Assembly (NCBI GenBank): GCA_023512835.1
Contig: CM042084.1
Span: 10,288,842-10,352,841 of the forward strand
Source of the DNA: Taxillus chinensis
Taxonomy: Eukaryota; Streptophyta; Magnoliopsida; Santalales; Loranthaceae
Length of the DNA stretch: 64,000 nucleotides
Reading direction: 5' to 3'
The notes under the pieces were generated by a model, which did not search any database, had not been told where the DNA came from, and saw only the letters and a list, made by a program, of their open reading frames with translations. Shown piece by piece: positions 1-11,664 of the stretch. The position numbers were made by a program, and so were the translations under genes. Each line of letters begins with the position of its first letter. The stretch's first letter is position 1.

Positions 1-221
1 GATAGAGGTTGCTTATGGCCCGGCTATGGTTGAGATTAGTGGTAGAGTTGGGTAGTTCCTTACTATCCCTTGAGTGGGTTTGCCAACGTAAGTATTATGG
101 TCTGGTTTTGATAGGCATGCTAGTGTTTGAAATTGTGGTGTGGTTGTGGGAGGCAAGCTGCCTTTTCGTTATGGGAAGCAAGCTGCCTTTTCGAGGACGA
201 AAAGTCCTAGGGTGGGGAGGA
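1..221 (+). mobile_element. 3' internal tail of a Ty3/gypsy element (off-window on the left)
   Basis: This is the stretch between pol and the 3' LTR of a gypsy element that enters from the left. It ends in the same block seen at the pol end of the full gypsy element at 24-32 kb: a GAGGACGAAAAGTCC motif, then a purine-rich GGTGGGGAGGA tract directly before the LTR start. That tract is the expected polypurine tract for plus-strand priming. The open frame over 9-257 shows no recognisable domain and runs into the LTR, so I do not call it a gene. Confidence 0.6.
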
Positions 222-1026
222 TGTAGAGACCGGTGTTTATGTTGCTTTGTGAGATAGTCGTTATTCAGTAATGTGCTTGGCGATACGAGCGTTTTGGCAC
301 GTAGTTAGGTCCAATTTGGAGTTTGGGGCTCCAGGAAGGGCAATTGTATAATTTTGGTGTTTGTTAATTAAAGAATTAACATAAAAATATAAATAGAGAG
401 AAAGAGGAAGAGATAGCAAAAGAGGTCATTTGCGTTCAAATATGGCGAGAGCGTGGAGAGAGAGAGAGAGAGAGAGGAGAGAGGAGCATGGAAGCTTGGA
501 TTAGAGCTTGGAGCGTGGCTTTTGGGTTGATTCCTTTATGAATCTTTACCGTAGGTGTTCCTAACCTTCTGTTTCGTTTCTATTCTTGAGCCTGTGTGAT
601 TTGGGTATAAATCGTGAGAGTTAGTATGAACCCTAGGTTTTGAGGAAATCCAATTTTGGAATTGGATGTGGTAATTTAAGCATGTAAAGTGTGAGTATGA
701 TATGAGATATAGTATTGTGATTGTGTATCCGAAATTTGGGGGATTTATACTTGTGTATTTCATGGGGGTTGAGAAGTCAACCATGGGGAACTTGTATCTA
801 AATTTAGATTGGATTTTATATCTGTATATATGTATATGTATGTATCTATGGCTATTATGCGATTTAGAGGCACTTAGAACGCGTTATGTGGTATATAAAT
901 TGTAGTTTATTAAGTACGAATTGGGTTTGCGGGTGTCCTGGGAGTAGCTGGGTCGATTTCGGACGAAGAACAAGCTGGAACGACGATGAACAATGCTACT
1001 TGGTGTGTTGGTGCATTTGGGAGCCA

Positions 1027-1500
1027 GAAGGTTGCGGTCGAAGGTCAAAGTCGAAGGTTTGAGGGTCGAAGGTCGAAGGGTTGCAGGTTTGAGGGTCGAA
1101 GATTGAGGGTCGAAAGGTCGAAGGTTGAAGGTCGGCAGCCTCCGAGGCACAGATCTTTGAGGCCGTAGTCCCACGGATCTTCGAGGCGAGTCCTATGGAT
1201 CTTCGAGGCGGTCCTACGAGTCTTCGAGGAAGAGAGCTACGAGTCTATGATCCGAAATCTTCGAGGCTATGATTGCGAGTCCGTGAGGCAGATCTTCGAG
1301 GCTATGATTGCAGTCTGCAAGGCGGATCTTCGAGGCAGAGTCCTATAGATCTTCGAGGAAGTCCTGCGACTCTCCGAGGCCGATCTTCGAGCGGTGTTTC
1401 TACGATCTCCGAGGCAGTGTTCTACGAGTCATCGAGGTTGGGCTTCGAGGCCGTGTTTTCTACGGGTCTTTGAGGCTAGGCTTCGAGCTTCGAGGCTGGG
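1027..1500 (+). repeat. GAAG/TTCGAGG minisatellite inside the LTR
   Basis: The first part repeats short units of the kind GGGTCGAAGGTTGAGG. The second part repeats units of the kind GATCTTCGAGGC with spacers of 8-15 bp. The units are degenerate and vary in length. Similar arrays sit at the same internal position in the three related LTRs (about 43310-43620, 56527-56800 and 60905-61165). Confidence 0.75.
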
Positions 1501-1800
1501 TTTTTAGAGAGCCTTCGGGGCTAGGTAGGGAATTATGTTGTTTGCTTGCATGAGATATTATGTCATATAGACATGGTTGTGGGTCTTGGACCTCAAGGCC
1601 GTTGGAGGCCTTGATAGGATGGTTTTATTGATGTGGACCGGCGGGTAACCAAGGTCCCATGCCAGGCTGGCTGTTAGCCAAGGTCCCCTATATGGCCGGT
1701 TGATAGTGGAAGGTCCCACGGGTGGCTACTTTTATCTTATGGTCCCATTGTGACGAGCAGGTTGTAAGAGCCTTGCTCTGTGCTGATCAGCTGAGATGTA

Positions 1801-1892
1801 AAGTCTGTGTGACTTGTTTGTATGAGTCTGTGTGACTTGTTTGTAGGAGTCAATGTGACTTATTTGTATGAGAGTACGTGTGACTTAATTGT
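1801..1892 (+). repeat. Tandem repeat of about 27 bp, four copies
   Basis: Four successive units are built on TCTGTGTGACTTGTTTGTA, decaying towards the right. They lie within the LTR and were not seen in the related LTRs. Confidence 0.7.
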
Positions 1893-2433
1893 GTGAACCT
1901 CGCATGTCATGTTACGTGGACGTGTGTGTGTGTTTATGCTTTCATTTGTATGCATAGAACATTGTGTGAATTATTGTGTGCTTAGACATTCAACGGCACA
2001 TGTATACATGAATAGTGTGTTGTAGGTCACCTGCGAGCCCTTGTGCTCATCCTACGTTGATGTCTTGATTTTCAGGTTCAGGCAAGAGGTAGCTTCGGGG
2101 TTTGTCGTCAACCGGATCGAGCACCAGGACCATTTTGATGTATGGGACTATGTCCATCTTGCTAATTTTGTATTATGACCGTGTTGCTTCCCGGACATGG
2201 ATTCGTGGAGGTTAGGCTGTATCGATGATATTATATGATATGATGTGATGATGTTTTCGGTTAGTTGCATGATTTCAGGTGTACGGGATACCCTTGTATG
2301 GATGTACAGGTGCATTCGGGTAGCACTCGTTGTGGGCCGTTTTTGGTGCTTAGACACCAACCCTTACCCACGGGTGCGAGTATGGGGTAGTCATGTACCC
2401 GGTTCCGGACCTCCCGGAGTTGGGGGCATGACA

Positions 2434-2860
2434 TTAGGTACTTAATGTGGTCATTATCGAGTTTACTATACAATAATATTTCATTAGAATAAACAAATTG
2501 TCCATTAAAAGGCTTAATTACCCGGTCTATCATGCATACGAATGTACTAGGTGCATTGCGATACCAAACAACATCACCAACCACTCAAATAATCCCTTAT
2601 TAGTTTTAAAAGTAGTTTTCTATTCAAATATGGTGATGACCACTACTCAAATCAATCTTCAAAAATGCCTAAGCTCCACTCAAATGATCCAACGACATGT
2701 TATCCACTCAAGGTATAAGAAATATATATATATATATCCATTAGTAATCTCACCGATAACATGACTATTGTTGTTCCCATAATCTTATTGGTTGTCATTG
2801 TTGTCAACATTATGTAGAACGAGATGGACGCCGGATCGAAGATCCGTACTAGATTGGATA
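2434..2860. other. Intergenic spacer
   Basis: AT-rich DNA between two LTR remnants, with a short TA run near 2723. I see no gene in it. Confidence 0.5.
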
Positions 2861-3395
2861 ACTTTGCAGAGTGATCTCTTAGAGTGAGCTCGTATAGAGA
2901 AGAATTGACATCAATTGAGCACCGATTCTAACCTAGCATCGAGCCAAGAGAGCGAGAAGAATTGGAAGATCAATTCACCAGGTTCGAAGACTCAAACTCG
3001 AAGATTCGTGCAAAGTCTCGGAGGTAGCTTGTGAAGTAACAACGAAGTTAAGATGCACATATATCTACAAAATTATGGCTAGTCGAAGGTGCGAAATGCA
3101 CGAAGACCACGTTTCAATAAGTTATCACTCGTATGACATTTCTAAGCACGCTAAGTACTTGGAAACACATGGATAACATCCGGGGCTAGCTTAACATGTT
3201 TCAACGGTAAAGATTAAAAGGTGAAACATGCTTAACCCTAGCAAAAGGGTTTTTTACCGAGGTGGCCTATAAAAGCAAAGAATATGCCTTACTTTGTAGA
3301 GTAGTCCGCCTATCGCAGAAAATAAGAAACATATTTAGAGCGATACAAGACGATGCGAGTAGTTCGTACACAAGCATACACACACACACACACAA

Positions 3396-3460
<65 letters not shown>

Positions 3461-3628
3461 AAGCAAAATAATAGTGAGTTAATCGATCGTCTTTTTTTAT
3501 ACATTCGATGAATGATGTGTAAGTTCGGCAAAGGAGTGGTTGAAAGTCAAGCAGTGCAAACATTGAGTGTGTAGGCAGATTATGCTGAACAGTCAAGTAA
3601 TACTATTTTGTATTTGCATTTAAAAGAA
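2861..3628 (+). mobile_element. Fragment of an LTR, family B (copy 1)
   Basis: This stretch aligns by eye with 21370-22140. Shared landmarks are GAAGAATTGGAAGATCAAT, a TTTCAACGG(C/T)AAAGAT block, a TATA-type CCTATAAAAG box (about 3266), a GA microsatellite, and ACTATTTTGTATTTGCATTT at the right edge. Homology stops near 3628, so the LTR is truncated. The class (probably Ty1/copia) is an inference from the LTR style; no coding region is attached. Confidence 0.6.
3377..3452 (+). repeat. (CA)n(GA)n microsatellite
   Basis: A CA run of about 18 bp is followed by a GA run of about 50 bp, downstream of the TATA-like box in LTR family B. The homologous LTR at 20861-22304 has an expanded GA run at the same place. 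The open frames made only of Glu-Arg or Ser-Leu repeats here are artefacts. Confidence 0.95.
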
Positions 3629-4610
3629 GATTGTGAGGATGGTTTTGGAGGTTATATACTATGCTTAATTCGTGACCTTTTTATTCGGTGGGTATGTCAA
3701 TATAGGGTGGCATTCGATAATTAGATACCTTAAAAACTCGATCGAGAATTCCAATGGATGTTTTATTGTTTTGTACGATAACCAACCGTTTAACAATGCG
3801 AATGTCCACAAATTATGTTCCATTATTAGGAAAGAAGATAAAATATGCATATTTGATTGACATTATAAAAAGGTTGTTTGAATGTGAGATGGTAAAAATT
3901 AAATTTGGTGCTTGTCATTTTGGGAAATCAGGATCCTTGTTATTATAATAAGGATATTGTACAAGTAAAACCGCATAGTTTTACTATTTTCACCCAAAAA
4001 CGGCGATGTATTAGCATGCATTCTTTAATAAAGACTCCAAAACTACATAGTTTTGCTATACCACAGGAATGTTGTACAGTATACAATTTAAACTCTATTT
4101 TGGGAGGGGTTTTCCTAGAAAGAGTAGTTTAATTTTAATTTTACTTAATGTTTACTTAGGTTATTGGATGATAGGTTCCCTTTTATTGATTTGGTCTAAG
4201 TTCCACTAAACTGAAGGGGTGTAATTCATAGACTAACACAGTCTAGACTTCAAATGCCACCATATTAAGTTTATACGGAGCATATATAATTCTAGCATTT
4301 CCCAAGAGATTCAAACCGAATACTTCACTTAATCGTGATATTTGTTTTGCTAGCTAATCTATCCGATAGAACTATTTAATGCTTATTTTACCCGCATGAC
4401 AGTGTAGACCTCAGTGTAGAAATCAATATGTCGGGAATAAATAATAAAATCATTGTTATAGGTTGGTTGAAAATACTATAGACAACTAAAAAAAATAATA
4501 ATAATAATATATAAATTTTAAAATTAATATTTATTGTGATTTAAAAAAATATGACTTGGGCTAAAAATAATTTTTAAATTTTAGTTCGGGAAAAAAGGAA
4601 CCGAGAAAGA
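3629..4610. other. Intergenic DNA upstream of ATG12
   Basis: AT-rich DNA with only short open frames and no recognisable protein. The right end is the likely ATG12 promoter region. Confidence 0.5.
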
Positions 4611-4618
4611 TATAAAAT
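4611..4618 (+). promoter_or_regulatory. Candidate TATA box of ATG12
   Basis: TATAAAAT lies 64-71 bp before the ATG12 start codon, just upstream of a less AT-rich stretch (about 4630-4681) that would fit a short 5' UTR. The call rests on position and motif only. Confidence 0.45.
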
Positions 4619-4681
4619 CCATTTAAAAGACACTACGCACGTCACCCCAGCCTCCGGACGGACGCAAGATTCAGAAAAACA

Positions 4682-7600
4682 ATGGCATCTGAGGCTTCGA
4701 CTCCGAGTTGTCCCCGCAAAGGTCAAACTCAAAGCCCTAATTTCTTTCTGATTCATGTTTTCTTCGATCGAGTTAGGGTTAGAGTCTTTTTATTTTCGCA
4801 TCAACCTCGTGTCTGTGTCGTTCTTGTTGCAGTTGTTGTTCACCTGAGAGCTACGGGAGACGCTCCGATCCTGAAGCAAGCCAAATTCAAAGTGAGTATT
4901 AGGGTTTCAATTTTCACTATGCGTATCCGATGATGTTAACGTTGATGCTTTGAAATTGGTTGTCATTTCAATTCCTATTTGTGGAAAACCTAGATTTCGA
5001 CGTAAAGTGCTATGTGGTTCTCGCATTTATTGATCGGTGGTTTTTATTTGATTTGTAAATACACTGGTTTTTTGTTTACTATGTAGGTTTGATATTATTA
5101 TAAGAATTACTTTCAGGGCTATTCATTTTGTTGCTTTGAATTGCGGTTTCTATTAACTTGTGAAGGATAATATTAAGTCATTTAAAATTAGCAGTTTATC
5201 TCTGGGTTTGATTCACTTTGTTATGAAATATGATACAAACTAGTATTTTGTGCGTGATCTTAGTTCCTGTTTTTTCCTCCAGAAATTGGGCTTGCTTTCT
5301 TTGAACTGTGCATTGAATTGACAGAAAATAGGCGCGAGCTTAGAATGATGTTATTAATAGTATGCCTAATTGACCAATACCTCCCTACTATGAATTGCAG
5401 TTTTCCATGTTTATTTGTTTGATGAGAAATAAATAAACAGACGGGAGCTTAAAATGATTTTATTAATAATATCCCTATTCCACCAATTTCTCCCTACTAT
5501 CAATCATAAATTGTCATACTTATTTGTTTGATCTTAGTTCCTGTTTTTTCCTCCAGAAATTGGGCTTGCTTTCTTTGAACTGTGCATTGAATTGACAGAA
5601 AATTGGCGGGAGCTTAGAATGATGCTATTAATAGTATGCCTAATTGACCAATACCTCCCTACTATGAATTGCAGTTTTCCATGTTTATTTGTTTGATGAG
5701 AAATAAATAAACAGGTGGGAGCTTAAAATGATTTTATTAATAATATCCCTATTCCACCAATTTCTCCCTACTATCAATCGTAAATTGTCATACTTATTTG
5801 TTTGATGAGAAATAAATAAATAAAACATTTCTTATTGGGAGTGTGAATGTGATTCTGCTCTCCCTGTGTGTCCCCTTCCACACAAAAGATGATGGGGACT
5901 GATGGGGCTTGATTTATCTTTTATTTTAAGTTTAAGTTTTCTTAATTAGTTTAAAACAATAATTATGTATGTGTTGTGTGACAGTAAAGTGTGCTATCAA
6001 ATTTGTAAATCTGTGTATGACTGTATCTAATACAAAGGTAGGCTTTGATACAATTTACAAAACCTTGCAGATGGGTTTTGATACCTTTTACAAAACAATG
6101 TGCAGTCCACACACCTTGTCCTACTATGTTATTTCTTATTAGAGTGAGCTTTAGGGAGTGACAAACCTGGTTGGGTATGATGAGTGTAAGTTTTGCAATA
6201 TTTACACCCCTGATCAATGAATCCAGATATAGCAGAATTTGGAGTTGTATGCAGTATGCTTAAATATTAACATGGTCTACTTTATGCAAAAAGTGACTAT
6301 CTGATACAATTTATGTGCATATTATTCTTCAAACGCAGGTTGCTGGGACTGAAAACTTTGCTAAAGTAATTGACTTTCTGCGCCGACAACTTCATAGGGA
6401 CACAATGGTAGATGGCTTCATAATAATTTATTCTCTTTCCAGAATATTTTGTATGTAGGGATCCTGAAAACTAATATTTTTCACACTGCTTCTTAGTTTG
6501 TTTACGTCAACAGTGCTTTTTCACCAAATCCTGATGAATTGGTTATTGATCTCTATAAAGTAAGTTCTTTGAATTAGAACATGTTTGTATATTTTTATAT
6601 CATTCTACTCATTTTTTTCCCAGCTGCAAGCTTTCAAATATTTATTAAGAAAATAGTGTTCTTCCATGTTTTTCCTGTGCATTTGCATCAAATAATTTAC
6701 TAGGTTGTCACTGGAGCATGCGATGCTAATGCTTATATTAATGCATGTCCTAGGAATTAGAATTTCATTTTAGTATCTGTTTTAGAGCAAAACAGTTCAT
6801 AAGTGATTGGATATTCTCTAATGAGAAATTGATTTATAAAGATTTTAATTGTATGGAAACACATAAACCAAAGATAAATAAATGAACATATATATTGTAC
6901 ATGTTGGGGAGAAAAGTTTCCCTTAAGTTATAGTTGTTAGAGCATTGACATTAGATTAGCTATTATTATATTTAAATGTATATTTGATAAATACTGGAAA
7001 AATATAATTATATTGAACTTACTAAAATTTAAAATTTATAATTATGAGTTACAATATATTTATGAGATTTTTTAAATTTGAAAAATCATTTTTTATTCAT
7101 CAAATTTGTATTGTAATATTTTATCTTATTTTTTTGATAAATCCAATGTAAGATTATGAATTGAAAAATTTTAGGCCGTGTTTGACATGTGGGAAAGGAA
7201 AGAAAAAGAATCAAATCTCATTCTTTTTTAACATTTGATATGTAAATAGGAATCAAATTAATTATTCCTGTGAGAATATTATACCTCCAAGCAGGAGTGA
7301 ATTAATTCTCTTCATATCTTAGATTTACATAGGTTTTCTTGCATAAGAGTACCTTTTTCTCTTTTTGATCATTTTTTTAATCGCTCGACCTCCTCCTAAC
7401 GTTGTAGACCTCCTCCTAACGTTGTAACCGACCTCCATGATCTCCACCATTGATCATATCCCACCTTCCTTCACTAGCCCAGCCTTAGCCAGCAACCATA
7501 GCACGAATGCTGACTTGTCCTTCCTCCCTTGGAGGCTACCACTCTCCAATAGCCTCACCAGCGGCGGAATTACTCCCAACCACCCGATCGTTGCCTTGTA

Positions 7601-9463
7601 GCCCCTGGTGCGAGAGGAGATGCCATGGAGAGTGGAGTGAGGTATTGAGGAATATATTTTGCAGATCTGTTGCTACAAGGTCGGTGGTGGCAGCACAAAA
7701 GCAAGATAAGGGTTTTGTGCTTGCAACGTCAATGGTGAGGTCGCTCACGGGACACCGGAGATCAAATCACTTATAAGGTTGCCTGTTGTTTATAGATCTT
7801 GTGAATGGGGTCAACATGGAGGCCTTGATCATGATCTCGATGGCTTGCCAATGGATTGACTAATGAAAGATGAAATAGTCTGCCAATGTAAGAGTGATCA
7901 AGGTTAATGGATTTGATGGCCACAAGATGTGCCTTGGTGAGGGAGGGAGGGAGGGATTTTTTTTCGGATATAGATTAAATTAAGGTTTTTTCAGATATAG
8001 ATTAAATCATGGTTTGATATGTGATTTTCTTTTTCAATGTATTGAGAGTGTTTAAGTAAATTGAGTAAATTAATTACCTTGCATATCAAATACAGTAATG
8101 AACATAAAATATTTCATTTTGATTTCTATGTTAATTACATTTTCAATTTGATTTTTATGTATTAAACAAGTTATTAGAGTTATGAAAAGTTATAATTTTT
8201 ATCAAATTTTAAAGATAATAATGACTAATCCAATGCATGGTTCGAAAATACGTACGAGAGGTGTCGTCTTAATACGGCGCCGTAGTAGTTAGCCATACGA
8301 GAGACAGTCCTCCGAGCCAGCGAACGAGTCGCACGCCTGCCTCATAGGCGTACGGGTTGAGGGGTAGAGATGACTCACCTCACCCAACAATCGTCTCGCC
8401 CGACAGCTCTCGCCCGACAATGCCTTGCCTCGCCTCCACGTTGCCTCGTCTTCGTCGGCGGCTGTCGTCCCCCCGCACTACCACGCCATCTCACCCTCGC
8501 GTCGCCATTGGCAACTCGTCATCACATCGAAATCTGTCAAACTCAAAATTGTCGAGTCAATTGCCTCTCACCTTACCACGCTTGCGGTCGCCTCTCAGCC
8601 CTTGCTGCCTCGTGTCGTCACGAGCATCGTCGGTCGAAGTCTATTGAACTCCAGGTGTCCAGCCCCACCAATCGAGCTGTCCATCTCTAGCAGCCACACA
8701 GTTCGTGTGAGTCGGTGAGTGACATGAGTAGTGAGTGATTTAGTTTAAGTTTATGGTATGTTTAATTGATTTTTTTTGTTTTTGTTTTTACTTTTTTTTA
8801 CGGCTTTATCATATTGTGGTGACCGGTGTCAATTCATTGTCTATGATTAAATGTGGCTGTAGTTATTTAATTCGCTGTCAATGTTATGTTCAGTATGTGT
8901 TTCCAGGAAATTATAACTGCGAGTATATAAATATGTAATATATATTTTATCTAATTATTTTTGTTAAATTAATATTATATTATATATTTGTTTTAATTTA
9001 ATTGTATTAATATTAGCTTTTGTTTTTAACCATTGTTATTGATCATTGAACATACTTTTATTTGTGTCTGAGAAAAGCTAACTTGAAAATATAAAATTGA
9101 AATTGAAAAATATATAAATATATTCGATGCAAATTTTATGAAAAGAAAACAAGAGTGTAAGACCATTATAATTGTAAGACTAATATATTTTTATAAAAGT
9201 TGTCGAGAAATTTTTATTTTTAGTATGATAATATTTTTAGCATAACTAAGGGTATGTTGGAATAAGGCTTGTTTTATGCCCGCTGAGATCTTTTCTCGTG
9301 AGTTGTTTTCCGCGCTTTTTCAATTCTATCTTGTCCTTTTCAACTACTATTTCAATAGAAATAAATGACTGAATATCTCAGTCTGCTTCCATAACTATTG
9401 CAGAACTTTGGATTTGACGGCAAACTGGTGGTTAACTATGCTTGTTCAATGGCGTGGGGGTAA
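4682..9463 (+). CDS. ATG12: Autophagy ubiquitin-like protein ATG12 (five exons)
   Basis: Exons: 4682-4721, 4833-4891, 6339-6407, 6497-6559 and 9404-9463, giving 96 residues, the usual plant ATG12 length. All introns are GT-AG and phases join cleanly; the intron 1 donor (GTCAAA) is weak. The short N-terminus (MASEASTPSCPRK) is followed by the ubiquitin fold: VVVHLRATGDAPILKQAKFK, then FAKVIDFLRRQLHRDTMFVY, then NSAFSPNPDELVIDLY, ending NYACSMAWG. From the family: the C-terminal glycine is activated by ATG7, passed to ATG10 and linked to a lysine of ATG5; the ATG12-ATG5-ATG16 complex promotes ATG8 lipidation on growing phagophores in the cytosol. Every key part is present, including the final glycine, so the gene looks functional. 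It stands alone. Intron 2 carries a tandem duplication, and intron 4 (2.84 kb) holds transposon-like DNA. Reading straight through exon 1 to 4933 would retain introns and is not the real product. Confidence 0.95.
5256..5803 (+). repeat. 274-bp tandem duplication in ATG12 intron 2
   Basis: Two adjacent copies, 5256-5529 and 5530-5803, both start GATCTTAGTTCCTG. I count only about half a dozen differences by eye, so the duplication looks recent. Both copies include candidate polypyrimidine and branch-like stretches but no exon. Confidence 0.9.
6953..8238. mobile_element. Candidate nested non-autonomous DNA transposon in ATG12 intron 4
   Basis: The left edge GCATTGACATTAGATTAG resembles the reverse complement of the right edge (GCATTGGATTAGT), which suggests terminal inverted repeats about 1.28 kb apart. 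Inside, about 7175-8085 may be a second element: its edges (TGTTTGACATGTGGGAA and the reverse complement of CCTTGCATATCAAATACA) are also roughly inverted. Both outer and inner repeats are imperfect and no clear TSD was found. The GC-richer open frame at 7507-7776 has no recognisable domain. Confidence 0.4.
8239..9403. other. Rest of ATG12 intron 4
   Basis: A GC-rich patch at about 8240-8720 has three overlapping open frames, none with a recognisable domain and each Pro/Ser/Arg-rich as expected from composition alone. It is followed by AT-rich intron up to the acceptor at 9402-9403. The GC patch is unlike the surrounding intron and may be an inserted fragment of unknown origin. Confidence 0.4.
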
Positions 9464-9980
9464 CCGTTAATGATGGTTAGATGGCCCTTTTTTTTTCTAT
9501 CATTCTACACATGGTCAGTGTATTCTCACCCTTGCTTCCCGCTGTTCTCACATGGTTGATGATTGCCATTATTAGCGTAGGAATCAAAACACACTGGGAG
9601 CTTATTTTGCTTTCTTCTGCAGCACCCCCTCCCCTTCCTTTTGCTAACAAAGTCGGTAAGCTTACGGTAGATTCGCATGTTGAATCGGAGTCCGACCCTT
9701 CGATATAATTGTCGACCATGCCCAAGACAAGGTGAACTTAGCACAATAGATGAACAGTATTTGTAATTTGTCACCTCCATCGCAACTGTTATGTTAGCCG
9801 ACCCGTGAATGGTACATTTTTAGCTCGTGTAATGTGGTGCCTACTTAACTCGCGTTAGTTTACACAGTTCAAAGCATCTGGTGGTGCATCTGAATATCAG
9901 GTAAAAAACAAAATGACCTTTACAGAGGCCGTGCAGTACCTGAGTTGACATGACAAGACTGGTTTTAAATTATAAATTAT
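9464..9980 (+). other. 3' flank of ATG12, likely including the 3' UTR
   Basis: The sequence downstream of the stop is moderately mixed in composition and becomes AT-rich near 9966. I cannot place the poly(A) site. The overlapping open frames at 9477-9780 on both strands have no family features. Confidence 0.4.
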
Positions 9981-11660
9981 TATTTTTGTAATGGAAGCTG
10001 CACTTCTGATGAAATGCGGAAATAATTGCAGGGCGTGGGAAAGTGTATCAGTAGGGGTTTAGGAGTTTTGGCGGTGTGGAAACGTCTCGTCTCCCAAATT
10101 ATTGAAAAATTCAAAGGCTCTACTTGGGTAGGCAAAAGTATATAAATGGTCAGAAAATGTTACCACGAGTTGTGCTCAAGTTTCATAATGGTGCTCTAAT
10201 TTTGTGATGGCTAAAATCAGACATTAGATCTTGTGGGACTATGAACACGATGACTGAGTTATTGGCGTCTTCTCTAAAAAATAGTATAATTTTTGTTGTT
10301 AAAGTTTTCATGAAAGTAGTTGTATTTTCAAAGCAATGTGGCAGAGGTCACATCAGCACGAGTAAATCACTCGATTTGTTTTTGTTTAGTTTTGAATGAG
10401 TTAATTCTTCCCTTCGTATTATAGTCCCCTAAAAATCCCTGTACTTCTCCAGTCCTCAATTACCCTCTCCGAGATGCTGTCACGCTCATTGGGAGTTGCA
10501 AGGTAGGTCCATAACATTGCTACTGACAAGCTCAAGTCCAAAGCAATCGGAAGAAAACATGATTGATGTGCATGTATGAGGCCATAATTTGTCTTGCAAG
10601 GTCAACCAAAAGTTGTAAGAGTCACACATTAATATGGTTGAGCTGGTCAGGGTTCGATGGGACGCTTTAGCTCTTTAATTGGGAAAAGATGAAAATAAAA
10701 AGAGGCAGAAAGAAAATAAAAAAAAATGGTAGAAATAAAAAAAATGATCGGGTGAAAAAAAGATGGAAATAATTTTTAAACATATATTAATAATTTCGCC
10801 CTTCATCTATAAATATTATTTCTAATAAAAAAATGGGGTTACGAGGAGAATTTTGAAAACAAAAAAGATTATGGAACTTTCATGCCTTTTTTATTGCGAA
10901 ATGGGCGTGAAAATATTCATGCATGTCAAATATGTTTTTTCTCGTTACTGTATTATTTTCATATCAACAAAGCGTAAGATGTAAAGCTTTTCTGTCCATT
11001 TTCCATATCATTTTCGTCCAGTTTTCATACCAAACAAGCAGAGCCTAAGTGTTCTTTGTGTTTGAGCAATTTTGATGTTGCTATGGTACAAATCAAACTA
11101 ATACCTATTAGTGCAATTCTTTCAAATTGGATCATTATATTTGTTTTTAATGGTTTAAATTAGAGTTTTATTTAATTATAGTAAAATATATGGTAATATA
11201 ACTAAATAAAATTTTAATTTAGATCATTAAAAATAGATATAACAATATAGATTGAAAGAATTATATTATGTAATATATTGAAGCAGAGGTGGAGCTACAT
11301 TAGGATCAAGGGGGCCATGGCTTCTCCTTCCATCGATTTTTTTTTAGAATATAATGTTTTTAAAAGGTAGCCCACCAACATCAACCCCTTAAGGATATAT
11401 TCAATTATATAGATAATTTTAGTAGCGTAAAAACACTTTTTTTTATTTTTTTAGAAAAATATATTGTAATAAATTAAGAATAATTATTTTGTATTTTTTT
11501 TGGCTGAATATTTTGTATGATTGAATATTTTGTATCTTTCTAGTTATTAATATTTTGAATTTTGTTAAGAGACATGTTATATCAAGTTCGATATCCTAAT
11601 AGCATGACGACGCTACGTTGTTGCCAGGGTGTGCCTGCACACCCTGAAATTGTTTAAAAA
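9981..11660. other. Intergenic DNA
   Basis: AT-rich, with no gene. The right part of 10640-11047 ends AAACAAGCAGAGCCTAAG, reminiscent of the edge of a MITE (reverse complement CTTAGGCTCTG), but I could not find a clear matching left end. Confidence 0.4.
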
Positions 11661-11664
11661 AAAT

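Larger units (their letters stand above)
222..2433 (+). mobile_element. 3' LTR of the left-hand gypsy element
   Basis: The LTR begins TGTAGAGACCGG right after a polypurine tract and ends GGGGGCATGACA, about 2.2 kb in all. It is related to the LTRs at 42008-44535, 55522-57958 and 60029-61895, which share the ends TGTAAAGACT and GTGACA. All share an internal TATAAATA box (here 388-395), a GA-rich leader, a minisatellite array, and a block like CACCTACTGAGC/CTCATCCTAC near the 3' end. Repeats around AGGTCCC at about 1630-1745 resemble those in the LTR at 30343. The partner LTR is outside the window, so the TSD cannot be checked; the 5 bases after the LTR are TTAGG. Confidence 0.8.

Noticed and set aside
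1027..1500. CRISPR-like array
   Set aside because: Units are short, degenerate and without regular unique spacers, and they lie in a plant LTR.
3262..3596. Open frames with long Glu-Arg or Ser-Leu repeats (also at 21760-22017, 36966-37214 and 55869-56158)
   Set aside because: They are translations of GA/CT microsatellites, open on both strands, with no domains.
4682..4933. 83-codon open frame as a stand-alone gene
   Set aside because: It is exon 1, intron 1 and exon 2 of ATG12 read through without splicing.
7507..7776. 89-codon open frame in ATG12 intron 4
   Set aside because: No recognisable domain, open on the other strand too, and inside a likely inserted element.
8357..8718. Three overlapping open frames in a GC-rich patch
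   Set aside because: They lie inside ATG12 intron 4, are Pro/Ser/Arg-rich in every frame as expected from composition, and match no family I know.
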